Assembly (NCBI GenBank): GCA_035527975.1
Contig: DATKZM010000068.1
Location: forward strand, 62,001 to 126,000
Length of the DNA: 64,000 nucleotides
Reading direction: 5' to 3'
DNA from: DATKZM01 sp035527975
Lineage (GTDB): Bacteria; Pseudomonadota; Alphaproteobacteria; JAPULJ01
The position numbers and the translations under genes are program-made. Below, piece by piece: positions 16,251-24,869 of the stretch; position 1 is the stretch's first letter; every line of letters starts with the position of its first letter. Under the pieces are notes generated by a model. The model was not told the DNA's origin, searched no databases, and was given only the letters and a program-made list of their open reading frames with translations.

Positions 16251-17420
16251 ATGACCTACAATCCAAGAACGGCGACAGGCATTCCAACCGAACCGGTCGG
16301 CTCGCTGCCGCGGCCGATGAAGCTGCAGCAGGCTTATGCCGCCTACGACGAGGGCAAGATCGACCGTGCCGCGCTGGAAGCCGAGCAGGACGCCGCGGTG
16401 ACCGATTCGATCACCCGCATGGAAGCAACCGGCTCGCCGATCGTCTCCGACGGCGAGCAACGCTGGTCGAGCTTTGCGACCTACCCCTTCACCGACACAT
16501 TGGCGGGCACTGGCCTTGAGGAGCATCTGGCCCCGGGCGGCCAGTATTTCGCCATCTTCTCCGACGGCCACCACCGCCAGCTTCCGCGTCTTGCGAGCGG
16601 GCCATTCCACTACAAGACCTATGCGTCCGAAGCGCTGGAGAAGGCGCTCAAGGTGGCCAAGAAGCCGATGAAGCAGGCGGTGATCTCGCCCTCCATGCTG
16701 GCGCTGCTCTATCCGCTCGACGAGACCATCGAAGGTTACAAGCGCGAGCAGTTCGAGGCGGATCTGATCGACGAGTGCGCCAAGGACGTGCGCCAGGCTT
16801 TCGAGGCCGGCGCCGCGCGCGTCTCCATCGATTTCACCGAAGGCCGCCTGGCCTGCCGCAACGATGCGCGCAATCCCTGGACGGGCCGGGAGATGCTGCC
16901 GCACTTCGTCGACCTGATCAACGCCGTCCTCGGCAACTTCGATGAGGACGAGCGCACGCGCATCGGCATTCACACCTGTCCCGGCGGCGACTGCGATGCG
17001 GTGCACAGCGCCGACGTGCCCTACAACGACATGCTGCCCAGCATGTTCCGGATCAACGCCGGCTATTTCCTGATCCAGCTGGCCAGCGAGCGTGACAAGG
17101 AGCAGGTCTACAAGGATATCGCCGCCAGTCTGCGCGAAGATGCCAAAGGCGTGACGCAGATGGCGTATATCGGTGTGATCAACCCGCAGAACCCGCGGGT
17201 CGAAAGCGCCGAGGAAGTCCGCGACCAGCTCGTCGCGGCGGCCAAGTACATTCCAAAGGAGCAGCTTGGCTCCACCGACGACTGCGGCTTCTCGCCGTTC
17301 AGCATCGACGTCAAACCGAACCACGGCTCGCCCGACTTTGCACGGGACACCGCGTTCGAGAAGATCGCCAACCGCGTCAAGGGCACCACCATGGCGGCGG
17401 AGCAACTCGGCGTTCATTGA
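16251..17420 (+). CDS. Core MetE-like (cobalamin-independent methionine synthase II family) methyltransferase
   Basis: 389-residue single-barrel protein matching the catalytic C-terminal half of MetE and lacking its N-terminal folate-binding half (full MetE is about 750 residues). The N-terminus has PVGSLPRP, and the zinc ligands are visible as HTC (H242, C244) and DDCGF (C346). Such core-MetE enzymes transfer methyl groups from donors other than triglutamyl methyl-THF, or act on other thiols, so 'methionine synthase' may be a misnomer here. It stands downstream of a TetR gene and its likely operator and 131 nt upstream of a rubredoxin gene. The donor and acceptor are unknown. Confidence 0.85.
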   Translation: MTYNPRTATGIPTEPVGSLPRPMKLQQAYAAYDEGKIDRAALEAEQDAAVTDSITRMEATGSPIVSDGEQRWSSFATYPFTDTLAGTGLEEHLAPGGQYFAIFSDGHHRQLPRLASGPFHYKTYASEALEKALKVAKKPMKQAVISPSMLALLYPLDETIEGYKREQFEADLIDECAKDVRQAFEAGAARVSIDFTEGRLACRNDARNPWTGREMLPHFVDLINAVLGNFDEDERTRIGIHTCPGGDCDAVHSADVPYNDMLPSMFRINAGYFLIQLASERDKEQVYKDIAASLREDAKGVTQMAYIGVINPQNPRVESAEEVRDQLVAAAKYIPKEQLGSTDDCGFSPFSIDVKPNHGSPDFARDTAFEKIANRVKGTTMAAEQLGVH

Positions 17421-17523
17421 CCACGCCCCGCTTTGGCAGCGCGATCGCATGCGGCCGGACCCATTCCGGCCGCATGCGCCGCGCCGAAACCTGACGCTAG
17501 ATCAAGAGTCACGCGTCACGCCG

Positions 17524-17550
17524 GATCACTCTGACGCGATCGTGCTCTAA
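17524..17550 (+). repeat. Dispersed short intergenic repeat, copy 1
   Basis: A 25-nt block (GATCACT, then TGA, then GCGATCGTGCTCT) recurs in the same orientation at 54576-54600 with two mismatches. The final 13 nt (GATCGTGCTCTAA) also occur at 8309-8321. This copy abuts the rubredoxin start codon. It may be a small mobile or structural intergenic element. Confidence 0.55.
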
Positions 17551-17551
17551 G

Positions 17552-17716
17552 ATGGACAAATACCGGTGCAACTTGTGCGGCTATGTCTACGACCCGGCGC
17601 AGGGCGAGGCCGCCAGAATGACCGCGCCCGGCACCGCATTTGACGACCTGCCCAACGACTGGCGCTGCCCCGATTGCCGGGCACCGCTCGCCGACTTCGC
17701 GTTAATCAAGGACTAG
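17552..17716 (+). CDS. Rubredoxin
   Basis: 54-residue electron carrier. The iron is bound by C6-x2-C9 (CNLCGYVYDP) and C39-x2-C42 (CPDC), with the typical GTAFDDLPNDWRCP between them. The second loop reads CRAPLADF where CGA.K..F is usual. Length and spacing are those of a complete rubredoxin. The start ATG at 17552 directly follows a dispersed repeat and has no clear Shine-Dalgarno sequence. It lies 131 nt behind the MetE-like gene and may be cotranscribed with it, suggesting a one-electron partner for that enzyme or for an oxygenase elsewhere. The family is certain; the partner is not known. Confidence 0.9.
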   Translation: MDKYRCNLCGYVYDPAQGEAARMTAPGTAFDDLPNDWRCPDCRAPLADFALIKD

Positions 17717-17887
17717 GTCCGGCGTGCGAGGCGGCGCGGGGGTGAACACGCCGCCCGGCTCGAGAGCGATGTGAGGATTGCATGGCGGCCGGGCCGGTAA
17801 GGCCAAAATCCGATCTGCGGAGCAATTCCCGGAATCTGTGATACATTACCGGCCGATCAGACCCAGGCAGGTCCCCATCGGCGTACT

Positions 17888-18838
17888 ATGGATATCAAGC
17901 AGCTCAATTACTTCGTGCATGTGGCCGACCTCCGCAGCTTTTCCAAAGCGGCGGCGGTACTCGCCATGGCGCAACCGGCGCTGAGCCGCATGATCCGCAG
18001 CCTGGAGACCGAGTTGGCGGCGCCGCTGTTCTACCGGAACGGCCGCGGCGTCGTCGTCACCGAGGCCGGCGAGCGGCTGCTGCCTTATGCCAAGTCGATG
18101 GTCGAGCAGGCCGAGCGCATCAAGAGCGATCTTACCATGCTGCGCGACAACCCCTCGGGCACGGTGAGCCTTGGCGTGCCGCCGACGCTGGGCCAGGTGT
18201 TGGTGCCATCGCTGGTCCGCGATATCCGCGACCGCTATCCCAACATCTCGCTGCGCATCTCCGAAGGCTTCAGCGGGCATGTCTATGAGTGGCTGATGTC
18301 GGGCCGGCTCGACCTTGCGATCATCTACGATGCGCCGCGCTCGGGAAACCTCTCGACCGACCAACTCGTCACCGAGCAGATGTTTCTCGTCGAGCCGCCG
18401 AGCAAGGCGAAGAGCCGCCCGGACACGGTGACCTTCGCCGAGGTCGCGGAATTTCCGCTCATTCTGCCCAGCCGGCCGCACGGATTGCGCATCCTGATGG
18501 ACACCGTCTCGACGCGCGAGGGCATCGCGCTCAACATCGAATTCGAGGTCGACGTCGTCTCGGCCAGTTTCGAGTTGGTGGAAACCGGCGTCGGCTACAT
18601 GGTGCAGCCCTATGCCTCGATCAGCCGGCGCGTCGCCGCGGGCCGGCTTTCGGCCCGGCGGATTGTCGAGCCGGAGATTTCGCGCACGATGGTGATGGCG
18701 ACGACCACCCAGCGCCCGCTGTCGCTCGCCGCGCGCACGGTGCTCGACGTCATCAAGAAAGATGTGAAGCGATTGGTCGAATCGGGCGAATGGCTCGGCA
18801 CCTCCTGGGAAGAAGCGCGCGAGCTTGTCGCCACCTAG
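17888..18838 (+). CDS. LysR-type transcriptional regulator
   Basis: 316-residue LysR protein. The N-terminal winged HTH (MDIKQLNYFVHVADLRSFSK, then AVLAMAQPALSRMIRSLE, residues 1-45) is followed by a type-2 periplasmic-binding-like effector domain (about 90-295). It resembles the Nac/CbbR-like 'FSKAA' group in which effector binding changes DNA bending. It precedes an MBL hydrolase gene on the same strand (45 nt), an unusual LysR arrangement because most targets are divergent. It may nevertheless act on this catabolic neighbourhood. No classical T-N11-A site could be singled out in the 171-bp upstream gap. Confidence 0.9.
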   Translation: MDIKQLNYFVHVADLRSFSKAAAVLAMAQPALSRMIRSLETELAAPLFYRNGRGVVVTEAGERLLPYAKSMVEQAERIKSDLTMLRDNPSGTVSLGVPPTLGQVLVPSLVRDIRDRYPNISLRISEGFSGHVYEWLMSGRLDLAIIYDAPRSGNLSTDQLVTEQMFLVEPPSKAKSRPDTVTFAEVAEFPLILPSRPHGLRILMDTVSTREGIALNIEFEVDVVSASFELVETGVGYMVQPYASISRRVAAGRLSARRIVEPEISRTMVMATTTQRPLSLAARTVLDVIKKDVKRLVESGEWLGTSWEEARELVAT

Positions 18839-18883
18839 CCGCGCCGACCGTATCCAGACGATCAAGCAAGAGCAGGCAATCAG

Positions 18884-19774
18884 GTGAGCCGCTGGACCTT
18901 CAACGATGTCGCCGTCGAGCGGGTGCTCGAATTCGAGATGCCGCTGATCGCGCCGGAGATCCTGCTGCCCGACGCCACGCCCGAGGCCATCGCCGCGGAT
19001 CTCGACTGGCTGACGCCGCAGCTGCTCGATCCGGCCACCGGCCATCTGGTGATGGCGTTCCACAGCCTCGTCGTGAAGACCGAGCGCCACACAATCGTGG
19101 TCGATACCTGCGGCGGCAACGACAAGCCGCGCCCGGGCAAGCCGCGCTACGACAGGAAGCACTGGCCTTATCTCGACGCGCTGGCAAAGGCCGGCGTGCA
19201 GCCCGAGGCGGTCGACTATGTGTTGTGCACCCACCTCCATGTCGATCACGTCGGCTGGAACACGCGCCTGGAGAACGGCCGCTGGGTGCCAACCTTTCCG
19301 AACGCCAAATACCTCTTCGGCCGCACGGAGTACGATTTCTGGCAGGCCGAATGGCGGGCACCCGATTTCCCGGACGACCCATTCGGCGAGGACAGCGTGC
19401 TGCCGGTGATCGAGGCCGGGCTCGCCCAATTCATCGAGGATGATTTCGCCTTCGATGACGCGGTCACGTTGGAGCCGACGCCGGGGCACACGCCGGGCCA
19501 TCTTTGCCTTCATGTCGGAGGCGGCAACAAAGGCGGCGGCGACGCGGTGCTGAGCGGCGATCTGATGCATCACGCGCTGCAATGCGCGCATCCCGACTGG
19601 AACAGCATCTTCTGCGTCGACCCAGCGCAGTCACGGGCAACGCGGCGCCGGTTCCTCGAACGCTACGCCGATACCGGAACGCTCATCATGCCGGCGCATT
19701 TCCCGACGCCGACCGCGGGCCGGGTGGAAAGCGCCAAGGACGGTTTCCGCTTCGCCTTCGTGAACGGCGACTGA
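18884..19774 (+). CDS. MBL-fold metallo-hydrolase
   Basis: 296-residue metallo-beta-lactamase fold hydrolase. The metal motif THLHVDHVGWN is at about residues 116-126 (HxHxDH), the later His is in EPTPGHTPGHLCLHVG (about 190-205), the Asp is in LSGDLMHH and the last His in MPAHFPTP. This is the arrangement of lactonase- and AttM-like or general MBL hydrolases. It begins at a GTG (18884) 45 nt after the LysR gene. The substrate may be a lactone, thioester or phosphonate-type ester, and nothing in the sequence decides between these. The convergent dehydrogenase gene ends 5 nt past its stop. Confidence 0.85.
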   Translation: MSRWTFNDVAVERVLEFEMPLIAPEILLPDATPEAIAADLDWLTPQLLDPATGHLVMAFHSLVVKTERHTIVVDTCGGNDKPRPGKPRYDRKHWPYLDALAKAGVQPEAVDYVLCTHLHVDHVGWNTRLENGRWVPTFPNAKYLFGRTEYDFWQAEWRAPDFPDDPFGEDSVLPVIEAGLAQFIEDDFAFDDAVTLEPTPGHTPGHLCLHVGGGNKGGGDAVLSGDLMHHALQCAHPDWNSIFCVDPAQSRATRRRFLERYADTGTLIMPAHFPTPTAGRVESAKDGFRFAFVNGD

Positions 19775-19778
19775 GCGT

Positions 19779-20690
19779 TTACTTGGCGGTCCTGCCTTTG
19801 AGCTCGGCCCCGGCCCAGCCCTCGGCGTGCTTCACGATGGTCGTGAAGTCGGCGTCAGGACCGTCCTGCATCAGCGCAAACTGCCACATCTGCTCCACTG
19901 CGTGGCCAACCCAGGTCGGCACACCGAACAGCGCCGCTTCCTCCAAAAACAGCGCCACATCCTTGTGCATGAGCCCGGTGGAAAAGCCCGAGTCGAACTT
20001 GCGCGGCAGGATGCGGTTGGGGAATTTGTCGGTCGTTGCCGTATTCTGCCCCGAACCGGCATTGACGACGTCGAGCATCGTCTCCGGCTCCAGCCCCGCC
20101 TTGGCGCCGAGCACCAGGGCTTCCGACGTCATCGCCATCGCGGTTGCCGAGAGCACGTTGTTGATCAACTTCATGGTCTGGCCGAGACCCTGCTTCTCAC
20201 CGACGAAGAAGACATTGCCGATCACATCGAGGACGGGTTTCAGCTTCGCGTATTCGGCGCGCGGACCGGAGACCATCACCGCGAGCGTGCCCGCCGCCGC
20301 CCCCGCCGTGCCGCCGCTGACGGGCGAATCGAGCATGAGCCGACCGGCGGCGTTCAACCCCTCGCCGACAATGCGCGCGACCCGCGAGCCGGTGGTCGAG
20401 AGATCGATGCAGAGCTTCATCTTCGATCCGTGGACGAGGCCGTTCGCGCCGATCGCCACCGTGCGGACGACTTCGGGCACGGGCAGGCTCATGAAAACCG
20501 TCTCGACCTGATTGGCGACGTCGACGAGGTCGGTAGCGGCCGTGGCGCCGCGCTCGACAAAATGCGCGACCCGGTCCGCCGCGGTATCGAAAACCACCAG
20601 ATCGTGGCCGGCATCGACCAGACGCGAGGCCATCGGCCGCCCCATATTTCCCAGACCCACGAAACCGATTGGGCCGATTGGATCGCCCAT
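19779..20690 (-). CDS. 3-hydroxyisobutyrate dehydrogenase family NAD(P)-dependent oxidoreductase
   Basis: 303-residue beta-hydroxyacid dehydrogenase. The Rossmann motif GFVGLGNMGRPMA is at about residues 9-21, the substrate-binding DSPVSGGTAGAAAGTLAVMVSG at about 117-138, the catalytic lysine in GQTMKLINNVLSA (about 170) and the C-terminal HKDVALFLEEA helix are all present. The enzyme oxidises or reduces a 3-hydroxy acid such as 3-hydroxyisobutyrate, tartronate semialdehyde or an aryl hydroxy acid. The ATG at 20690 with GGGGGAA upstream is preferred to a TTG two codons earlier. It is followed upstream on the same strand by a CMD homologue (53 nt gap), so they probably form an operon. The exact substrate is not clear. 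Confidence 0.88.
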   Translation of the reverse strand: MGDPIGPIGFVGLGNMGRPMASRLVDAGHDLVVFDTAADRVAHFVERGATAATDLVDVANQVETVFMSLPVPEVVRTVAIGANGLVHGSKMKLCIDLSTTGSRVARIVGEGLNAAGRLMLDSPVSGGTAGAAAGTLAVMVSGPRAEYAKLKPVLDVIGNVFFVGEKQGLGQTMKLINNVLSATAMAMTSEALVLGAKAGLEPETMLDVVNAGSGQNTATTDKFPNRILPRKFDSGFSTGLMHKDVALFLEEAALFGVPTWVGHAVEQMWQFALMQDGPDADFTTIVKHAEGWAGAELKGRTAK

Positions 20691-20743
20691 GGTCAAATTC
20701 CCCCTGATGCCGCTGTCCGCCGAGTTCGCCCTATCTCGTTATC

Positions 20744-21127
20744 TTACTCGATCCCGTCTTCCTCGAAGACCTTCTTGGCGGTGCGGTGGGCATCGACGGA
20801 GGCCGGGAAACCGCAATAGATCGCAGCCTGCAGGAAGACCTCGCGGATCTCCTCCTTGGTGCAGCCGTTGCGGATGGCGCCGCGCAGATGCATCTCCAGC
20901 TCGTGCGGGCGGTTGAGCGCGGTCATGAAGGCGAGGTTCAAGAGGCTGCGCGTCTTGCGCGGCAGATGCTCGTCGCGCGTCCACAGCCAGCCCCAGCAGA
21001 AGTTGGTCGAGATCTCCTGCAGCGGCATGGTGAAATCGTCCGCATTCTTGATCGAGTTCTCGACATACTCCGCGCCAAGCACGGCCTTGCGGACCGCAAG
21101 GCCTTCTTCCGACAGTGGTTCGGACAT
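20744..21127 (-). CDS. Carboxymuconolactone decarboxylase (CMD) family protein
   Basis: 127-residue AhpD/PcaC-like protein. The helix RSLLNLAFMTALNRPHELEMHLRGAIRNGCTKEEIREV (by position 55-92) and QAAIYCGFPASVDAHR match 4-carboxymuconolactone decarboxylases. A redox CxxC is absent, so decarboxylase or a similar role is favoured over peroxidase. The ATG at 21127 has GGAGGA upstream. It lies directly upstream of the hydroxyacid dehydrogenase gene. A second, clearly related copy sits at 31757, and the pair brackets the transporter region, suggesting two steps or isoforms in one ring-cleavage pathway. Confidence 0.87.
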   Translation of the reverse strand: MSEPLSEEGLAVRKAVLGAEYVENSIKNADDFTMPLQEISTNFCWGWLWTRDEHLPRKTRSLLNLAFMTALNRPHELEMHLRGAIRNGCTKEEIREVFLQAAIYCGFPASVDAHRTAKKVFEEDGIE

Positions 21128-21340
21128 TTGATCCTCCTGGGAGCAGTGTTTCAGTGTCGTTGCGACTATCTCCCAGTTGGCCAAACGCCGCCAAACGCCG
21201 CGAGCCGACCGATTCGCTATAACAGGTATAACGTGGCGCGGTTTTGGTGTTCATGGGCACGCTGTCTAAACTGCCACGAGCGACGAACTTGAGACTGCAC
21301 CCAAGACTGCACTTAATGACCGTATGGGGGGAGGCGTGCG

Positions 21341-21739
21341 ATGGCGGATTTTCCAAGCCTCGACTGGATGACGGGCTTCAAGGACAAGGTCAATGCCGAC
21401 CAGGAGATGTCGGTGGTCGGCACCTGGTTCGACACCGCGATCGAGCTCGCCGTGGGCGCGCACCGCGTCGTGCTGCGCGTCGAGGAGGGCAAGATCACCG
21501 ATATCATCGAGGCGCCGGGGCTCGACGTGCGATCCAGTTTCGGCCTGCGCGCGCCGGACGCGATCTGGGCCAAGTTCCTGGCGCCCGACCCGGAGCCGCT
21601 CTACCACGATTTCTTCGCCATGCTGATGCGGGTGCCCGAGTTCAACCTCGAGGGCGACACGTTGGTGGCAATGCAGAACGCCCGGGCGCTGCACCGGATG
21701 ATGAACATTATGCGCGAGATGGGGGCGAGCCATGCCTGA
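21341..21739 (+). CDS. Small SCP2-like hypothetical protein
   Basis: 132-residue protein with no enzyme motif. The middle (TAIELAVGAHRVVLRVEEGKITDI, by position 32-55) has the strand pattern of SCP-2 sterol-carrier domains, in which a hydrophobic pocket binds lipid or acyl ligands. It begins at the ATG 21341 after a GGGGGGAGG-like ribosome site and overlaps the alpha/beta hydrolase gene by 8 nt, so the two are translated together and may act as a pair. The SCP2 assignment is by eye and weak; the operon link is solid. Confidence 0.6.
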   Translation: MADFPSLDWMTGFKDKVNADQEMSVVGTWFDTAIELAVGAHRVVLRVEEGKITDIIEAPGLDVRSSFGLRAPDAIWAKFLAPDPEPLYHDFFAMLMRVPEFNLEGDTLVAMQNARALHRMMNIMREMGASHA

Positions 21740-22571
21740 CTTCGAGCCGATCACCGGCCGCTACCTGCCGGTCACCTACAACGGATCGACGAGCCGCGTC
21801 TTCGTGGAGGAAGCGGGGCAAGGCATCCCGCTGCTCTGCCTGCACACCGCCGGCGCCGACAGCCGCCAGTTCCGCCATGTGCTGTGCGACGAAGCGGTCA
21901 CCAAGGACTACCGCGTCATCGCCTTCGACATGCCGTGGCACGGCCGCTCCAATCCGCCCGAGGATTGGTGGCTGACCCGCTACCGCCTCACCACCGACAA
22001 CTACATGGCGATCATCCGCGCGGTCTGGCAGGCGCTCGAGCTCGACCGGCCGGTCGTCATGGGCTGCTCGATGGGCGGGGCAATCGTGCTCAAGGTCGCG
22101 GCCGAATATCAGGACGAGCTGCGCGGCATCGTCGGGCTCGAAAGCGCCGCCTTCGCGCCCGGCCGCTACAACGAATATCTGCACCATCCGGCGATCCACG
22201 GCGGCGAGCTGTGCGCAAGCTACACCTATGGGCTTTGCGCGCCGAGCAGCCCGGAGGAAAGCCGGCGAGAAAACTGGTGGTACTACAGCCAGTCGGGCCC
22301 CGGCATCTATCAGGGCGACGTTTACTACTACAGCCTCGATTGGGACGCGCGCGACGACCTGCGCCGCATCGATACCAACAAGTGCAAGGTCTCGCTGCTA
22401 ACGGGCGAGTTCGACTATTCCTGCACCCCGGCGATGACAGAAGAAGCGGCCAAGGCGATCGCCGGCTCGCGGGTCTCGATCATGAAGGGGATGGGCCACT
22501 TTCCGATGATCGAGAACTACCCCGGTTTCCGCCATTACTTACACGAGGCGCTGAACTACATGGCCGATTGA
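21732..22571 (+). CDS. Alpha/beta hydrolase
   Basis: 279-residue alpha/beta hydrolase. The oxyanion region is LHTAGADSRQF (about 38-48), the nucleophile elbow GCSMGGA has S113, the acid is probably the Asp in LLTGEFDYSC (about 225) and the base is the His in GMGHFPMIEN (about 258). It resembles ring-fission hydrolases (MhpC-like) and esterases in general. Its start overlaps the SCP2-like gene by 8 nt. With the CMD, dehydrogenase, SDR and quinone reductase genes around it, hydrolysis of a ring-cleavage product or an ester is plausible. The substrate is not known. Confidence 0.85.
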   Translation: MPDFEPITGRYLPVTYNGSTSRVFVEEAGQGIPLLCLHTAGADSRQFRHVLCDEAVTKDYRVIAFDMPWHGRSNPPEDWWLTRYRLTTDNYMAIIRAVWQALELDRPVVMGCSMGGAIVLKVAAEYQDELRGIVGLESAAFAPGRYNEYLHHPAIHGGELCASYTYGLCAPSSPEESRRENWWYYSQSGPGIYQGDVYYYSLDWDARDDLRRIDTNKCKVSLLTGEFDYSCTPAMTEEAAKAIAGSRVSIMKGMGHFPMIENYPGFRHYLHEALNYMAD

Positions 22572-22580
22572 GGCGGCGAA

Positions 22581-22922
22581 TCACTTCGCCGCCGGATCGA
22601 CGTTCATCAGCGGCACGGTGTTGAACTTCGCCGCAATGAGGATACGCGCCTCCATCGTCTGCATCAGCGGCCGCGCCCGGCCGGCGAAGTCGAGGAATTC
22701 CGGCATGGCTTCGAGCTTGGCGCGGCGGATCTCGCGATCGGCCTGGCTCTCGTAGGCCCAGAGATGCACGACCTGGTTCACCGTGCCGACGTCCGTATAG
22801 AAATAGCCGATCAGGTTGCCGAGCGTCGGCTTCAATACCGGCAGCCCGTATTCCTCAACGACGCCGAGGAACTCATGCACCTTGCCGGGATGCAGCGTGT
22901 AGGTCCGTTGCTCGAGGATCAT
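22581..22922 (-). CDS. NIPSNAP family protein
   Basis: 113-residue ferredoxin-like-fold protein of the NIPSNAP family (dimeric alpha/beta barrel). It shows the typical start MILEQRTYTLHPGKVHEFL, GNLIGYFYTDVGTVNQVVHLWAYES (by position 35-59) and the C-terminal EARILI strand. Such proteins often sit in catabolic operons without a defined reaction. It converges on the alpha/beta hydrolase gene (9-nt gap) and lies downstream of the SDR operon on the same strand, 160 nt after it. A 17-bp palindrome stands in that gap. Confidence 0.85.
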   Translation of the reverse strand: MILEQRTYTLHPGKVHEFLGVVEEYGLPVLKPTLGNLIGYFYTDVGTVNQVVHLWAYESQADREIRRAKLEAMPEFLDFAGRARPLMQTMEARILIAAKFNTVPLMNVDPAAK

Positions 22923-23054
22923 CTACTCAGTCTCCCTTTTTGTACCAACGGGTCACAAGAATGACCCTTTGTAGTTCCCTCAGGCGCCGGGCGTCCGCGG
23001 CTTTGGCTTCCCTCGCACAAGCTCGGGCGCGCAGTCGCGCGCTTGCCAGACGGC

Positions 23055-23071
23055 AATGAGCCAGGCTCATT
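23055..23071. promoter_or_regulatory. 17-bp perfect palindrome between SDR and NIPSNAP genes
   Basis: AATGAGCC and its complement GGCTCATT flank a single A. It lies 12 nt past the end of the SDR operon and 130 nt before the NIPSNAP start. It could be an operator or a weak transcript end. There is no T-run, so a Rho-independent terminator is unlikely. Confidence 0.4.
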
Positions 23072-23082
23072 ACCTTCCGGTG

Positions 23083-23898
23083 TCATTCCGGCCGCCAGGC
23101 ATGGCCGAGCAGCGAAGCCGCGAGCCCGCCATCGACCGGCAGATTGACGCCGGTGATGTATTTCGCCTCGTCGGAGGCCAGGAACAGCACCGCATGCGCC
23201 ACGTCCCAGCCGTCGCCCATATGGCCGATCGGCACCAGATCGTGGCGCTCCTGGAGCTTTTCGGGATAGTTGTCGCCATGTACGTCGCGCAGCCGCTTGG
23301 TGATGCGAGGGGTCGCCATCAGCCCCGGCATCACGGTGTTGGCGCGCACCCCGCGGGTGGCGTATTCGATGGCGATGTTCTGGGTCAGCTGGTTGACCGC
23401 GCCCTTGGACGCCATGTAAGCGACGCTTGGATAGGTGAAGCGGATCGCCGCCATCGACGAGTTGTTGACGATCGACCCGCCGCCCTGACGGACCATCACC
23501 GGCAGGACGTGGCGGCAGGTCAGGAACATGCTCTTGACGTTGGCGGTCATCAGCCGGTCCCAGTCGTCGCCGGTGATTGCCTCCGGCCCGCCCAGATGCT
23601 GGATGCCGACATTGTTGAAGAGGATATCGATGCGCCCGTAGGTCTCGAGGCAGGCCGCGACCATCGCCTCGACGGCGGCCTCGTCGGTGACGTCGGTCTG
23701 GTGCGCGGTGGCCGCGCCGCCCTCGCCGCTTATGATCGAGGCCGTCTCATCCGCCGCGGCCTTGTTGAGATCGACGGCGAAGACCTTCGCACCCTCGCGG
23801 GCAAAGAGCGCGCTTGTCGCCTTGCCATTGCTCCAGCCCTCCTCGACCGTGCCGGCGCCGGCGACAAGCGCGACCTTGCCATCGAGCCGTCCCGTCAT
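23083..23898 (-). CDS. Short-chain dehydrogenase/reductase (NNVG subgroup)
   Basis: 271-residue SDR, the third copy of the NNVG subgroup in this window. The cofactor loop AGAGTVEEGWSNGKATS again has the insertion before NGK/RA. LFNNVGIQH, the NNSSMAAI serine region, the catalytic YMASK (about residue 164) and LPVDGG are present. Its ATG at 23898 overlaps the stop of the quinone reductase gene by 4 nt, making it the last of a coupled three-gene set (SDR-QOR-SDR). It probably performs the last oxidoreductive step of that set. The substrate is unknown. Confidence 0.88.
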   Translation of the reverse strand: MTGRLDGKVALVAGAGTVEEGWSNGKATSALFAREGAKVFAVDLNKAAADETASIISGEGGAATAHQTDVTDEAAVEAMVAACLETYGRIDILFNNVGIQHLGGPEAITGDDWDRLMTANVKSMFLTCRHVLPVMVRQGGGSIVNNSSMAAIRFTYPSVAYMASKGAVNQLTQNIAIEYATRGVRANTVMPGLMATPRITKRLRDVHGDNYPEKLQERHDLVPIGHMGDGWDVAHAVLFLASDEAKYITGVNLPVDGGLAASLLGHAWRPE

Positions 23899-24869
23899 GG
23901 CAACAACACCGACGAGCCGGTGGTGCCGCGGCTTTCCAGCGCGCGGTGCGCTTCGGCTGCCTCCGCCAACGGCCAGCTCTGATTGACCTCGATGCGCAAT
24001 GTGCCGTCGGCGACGAGCGCAAAGAGCTCGTTTGCGCGGGTCAGCATTTCCTCGCGGGTTGCCGTGTAGTCCGCCAGCCCGGCGCTGGTCACATAGAGCG
24101 AGCCCATCAGATTGAGCCGGAAAAGGTCGAAGGGCGGGATCGGACCGGACGCCGTGCCGAACGTGACCATGGTGCCGCGCCGGCGCAGGCATTTGAGCGA
24201 GGTCTCGAAGGTGTCCCTGCCCACCGAATCGTATACCGCGGCCACGCCTTCGCCATCGGTGATCGCGCGCACCCGGTCCAGCAGATCCTCTTTGGTGTGG
24301 ACGACCGGATGCGTGCAGCCATGGGCTGCCGCTTGCGCTGCCTTCTCGTCGGAACTCACGGCGCCGATGACGGTGGCGCCGGCGTGGTTCAAAAGCTGGC
24401 ACAGGATCGTGCCGACGCCGCCGGCTGCGGCCTGAACGAGCACCGTGTCACCGGCGCCGGCCACATAGGAGCTGCGCGCAAGGTAATGCGCGGTCAGGCC
24501 TTTCAGCATCATCGCGGCGGCGGTCTTATCGTCGATAGTATCGGGCAGAACCACCAGATTGCGCGGCGGCATCACCCGGTAATCGGCGTCCGCGCCGGTC
24601 GGGCCGACGCCGTAGGCAACCCGGTCGCCCACCGCGACCTCGCTAACCCCGTCGCCGATGGCTTCGACGACGCCCGCGGCCTCGTTACCGAGGATCGCCG
24701 GCAGCTCGGCAAGCGGATATTCGCCCTTCCGGTACTTGGTATCGATGAAGTTGACGCCGATCGCCGTGTGGCGGACCAGCACCTCGCCCGGTCCCGGCGT
24801 TCCAATGTCGACATCGTCGAAGCGCAAGACCTCCGGGCCGCCGATCTCGTGGATGCGGATCGCTTTCAT
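23895..24869 (-). CDS. Quinone oxidoreductase (NADPH) of the MDR family
   Basis: 324-residue zinc-free MDR enzyme similar to QorA. The start MKAIRIHEIGGPEVLRF is typical of QOR. NFIDTKYRKGEYP (about 48-60), GNEAAGVVEAIGDGV and the Rossmann motif VQAAAGGVGTILCQLLNHAG (about 145-164) follow. The frame is open well upstream, but the family match begins at the ATG 24869. It overlaps both neighbours by 4 nt, so all three genes are translationally coupled. The likely role is NADPH-dependent reduction of a quinone or an enone/enoyl intermediate. Confidence 0.88.
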   Translation of the reverse strand: MKAIRIHEIGGPEVLRFDDVDIGTPGPGEVLVRHTAIGVNFIDTKYRKGEYPLAELPAILGNEAAGVVEAIGDGVSEVAVGDRVAYGVGPTGADADYRVMPPRNLVVLPDTIDDKTAAAMMLKGLTAHYLARSSYVAGAGDTVLVQAAAGGVGTILCQLLNHAGATVIGAVSSDEKAAQAAAHGCTHPVVHTKEDLLDRVRAITDGEGVAAVYDSVGRDTFETSLKCLRRRGTMVTFGTASGPIPPFDLFRLNLMGSLYVTSAGLADYTATREEMLTRANELFALVADGTLRIEVNQSWPLAEAAEAHRALESRGTTGSSVLLP

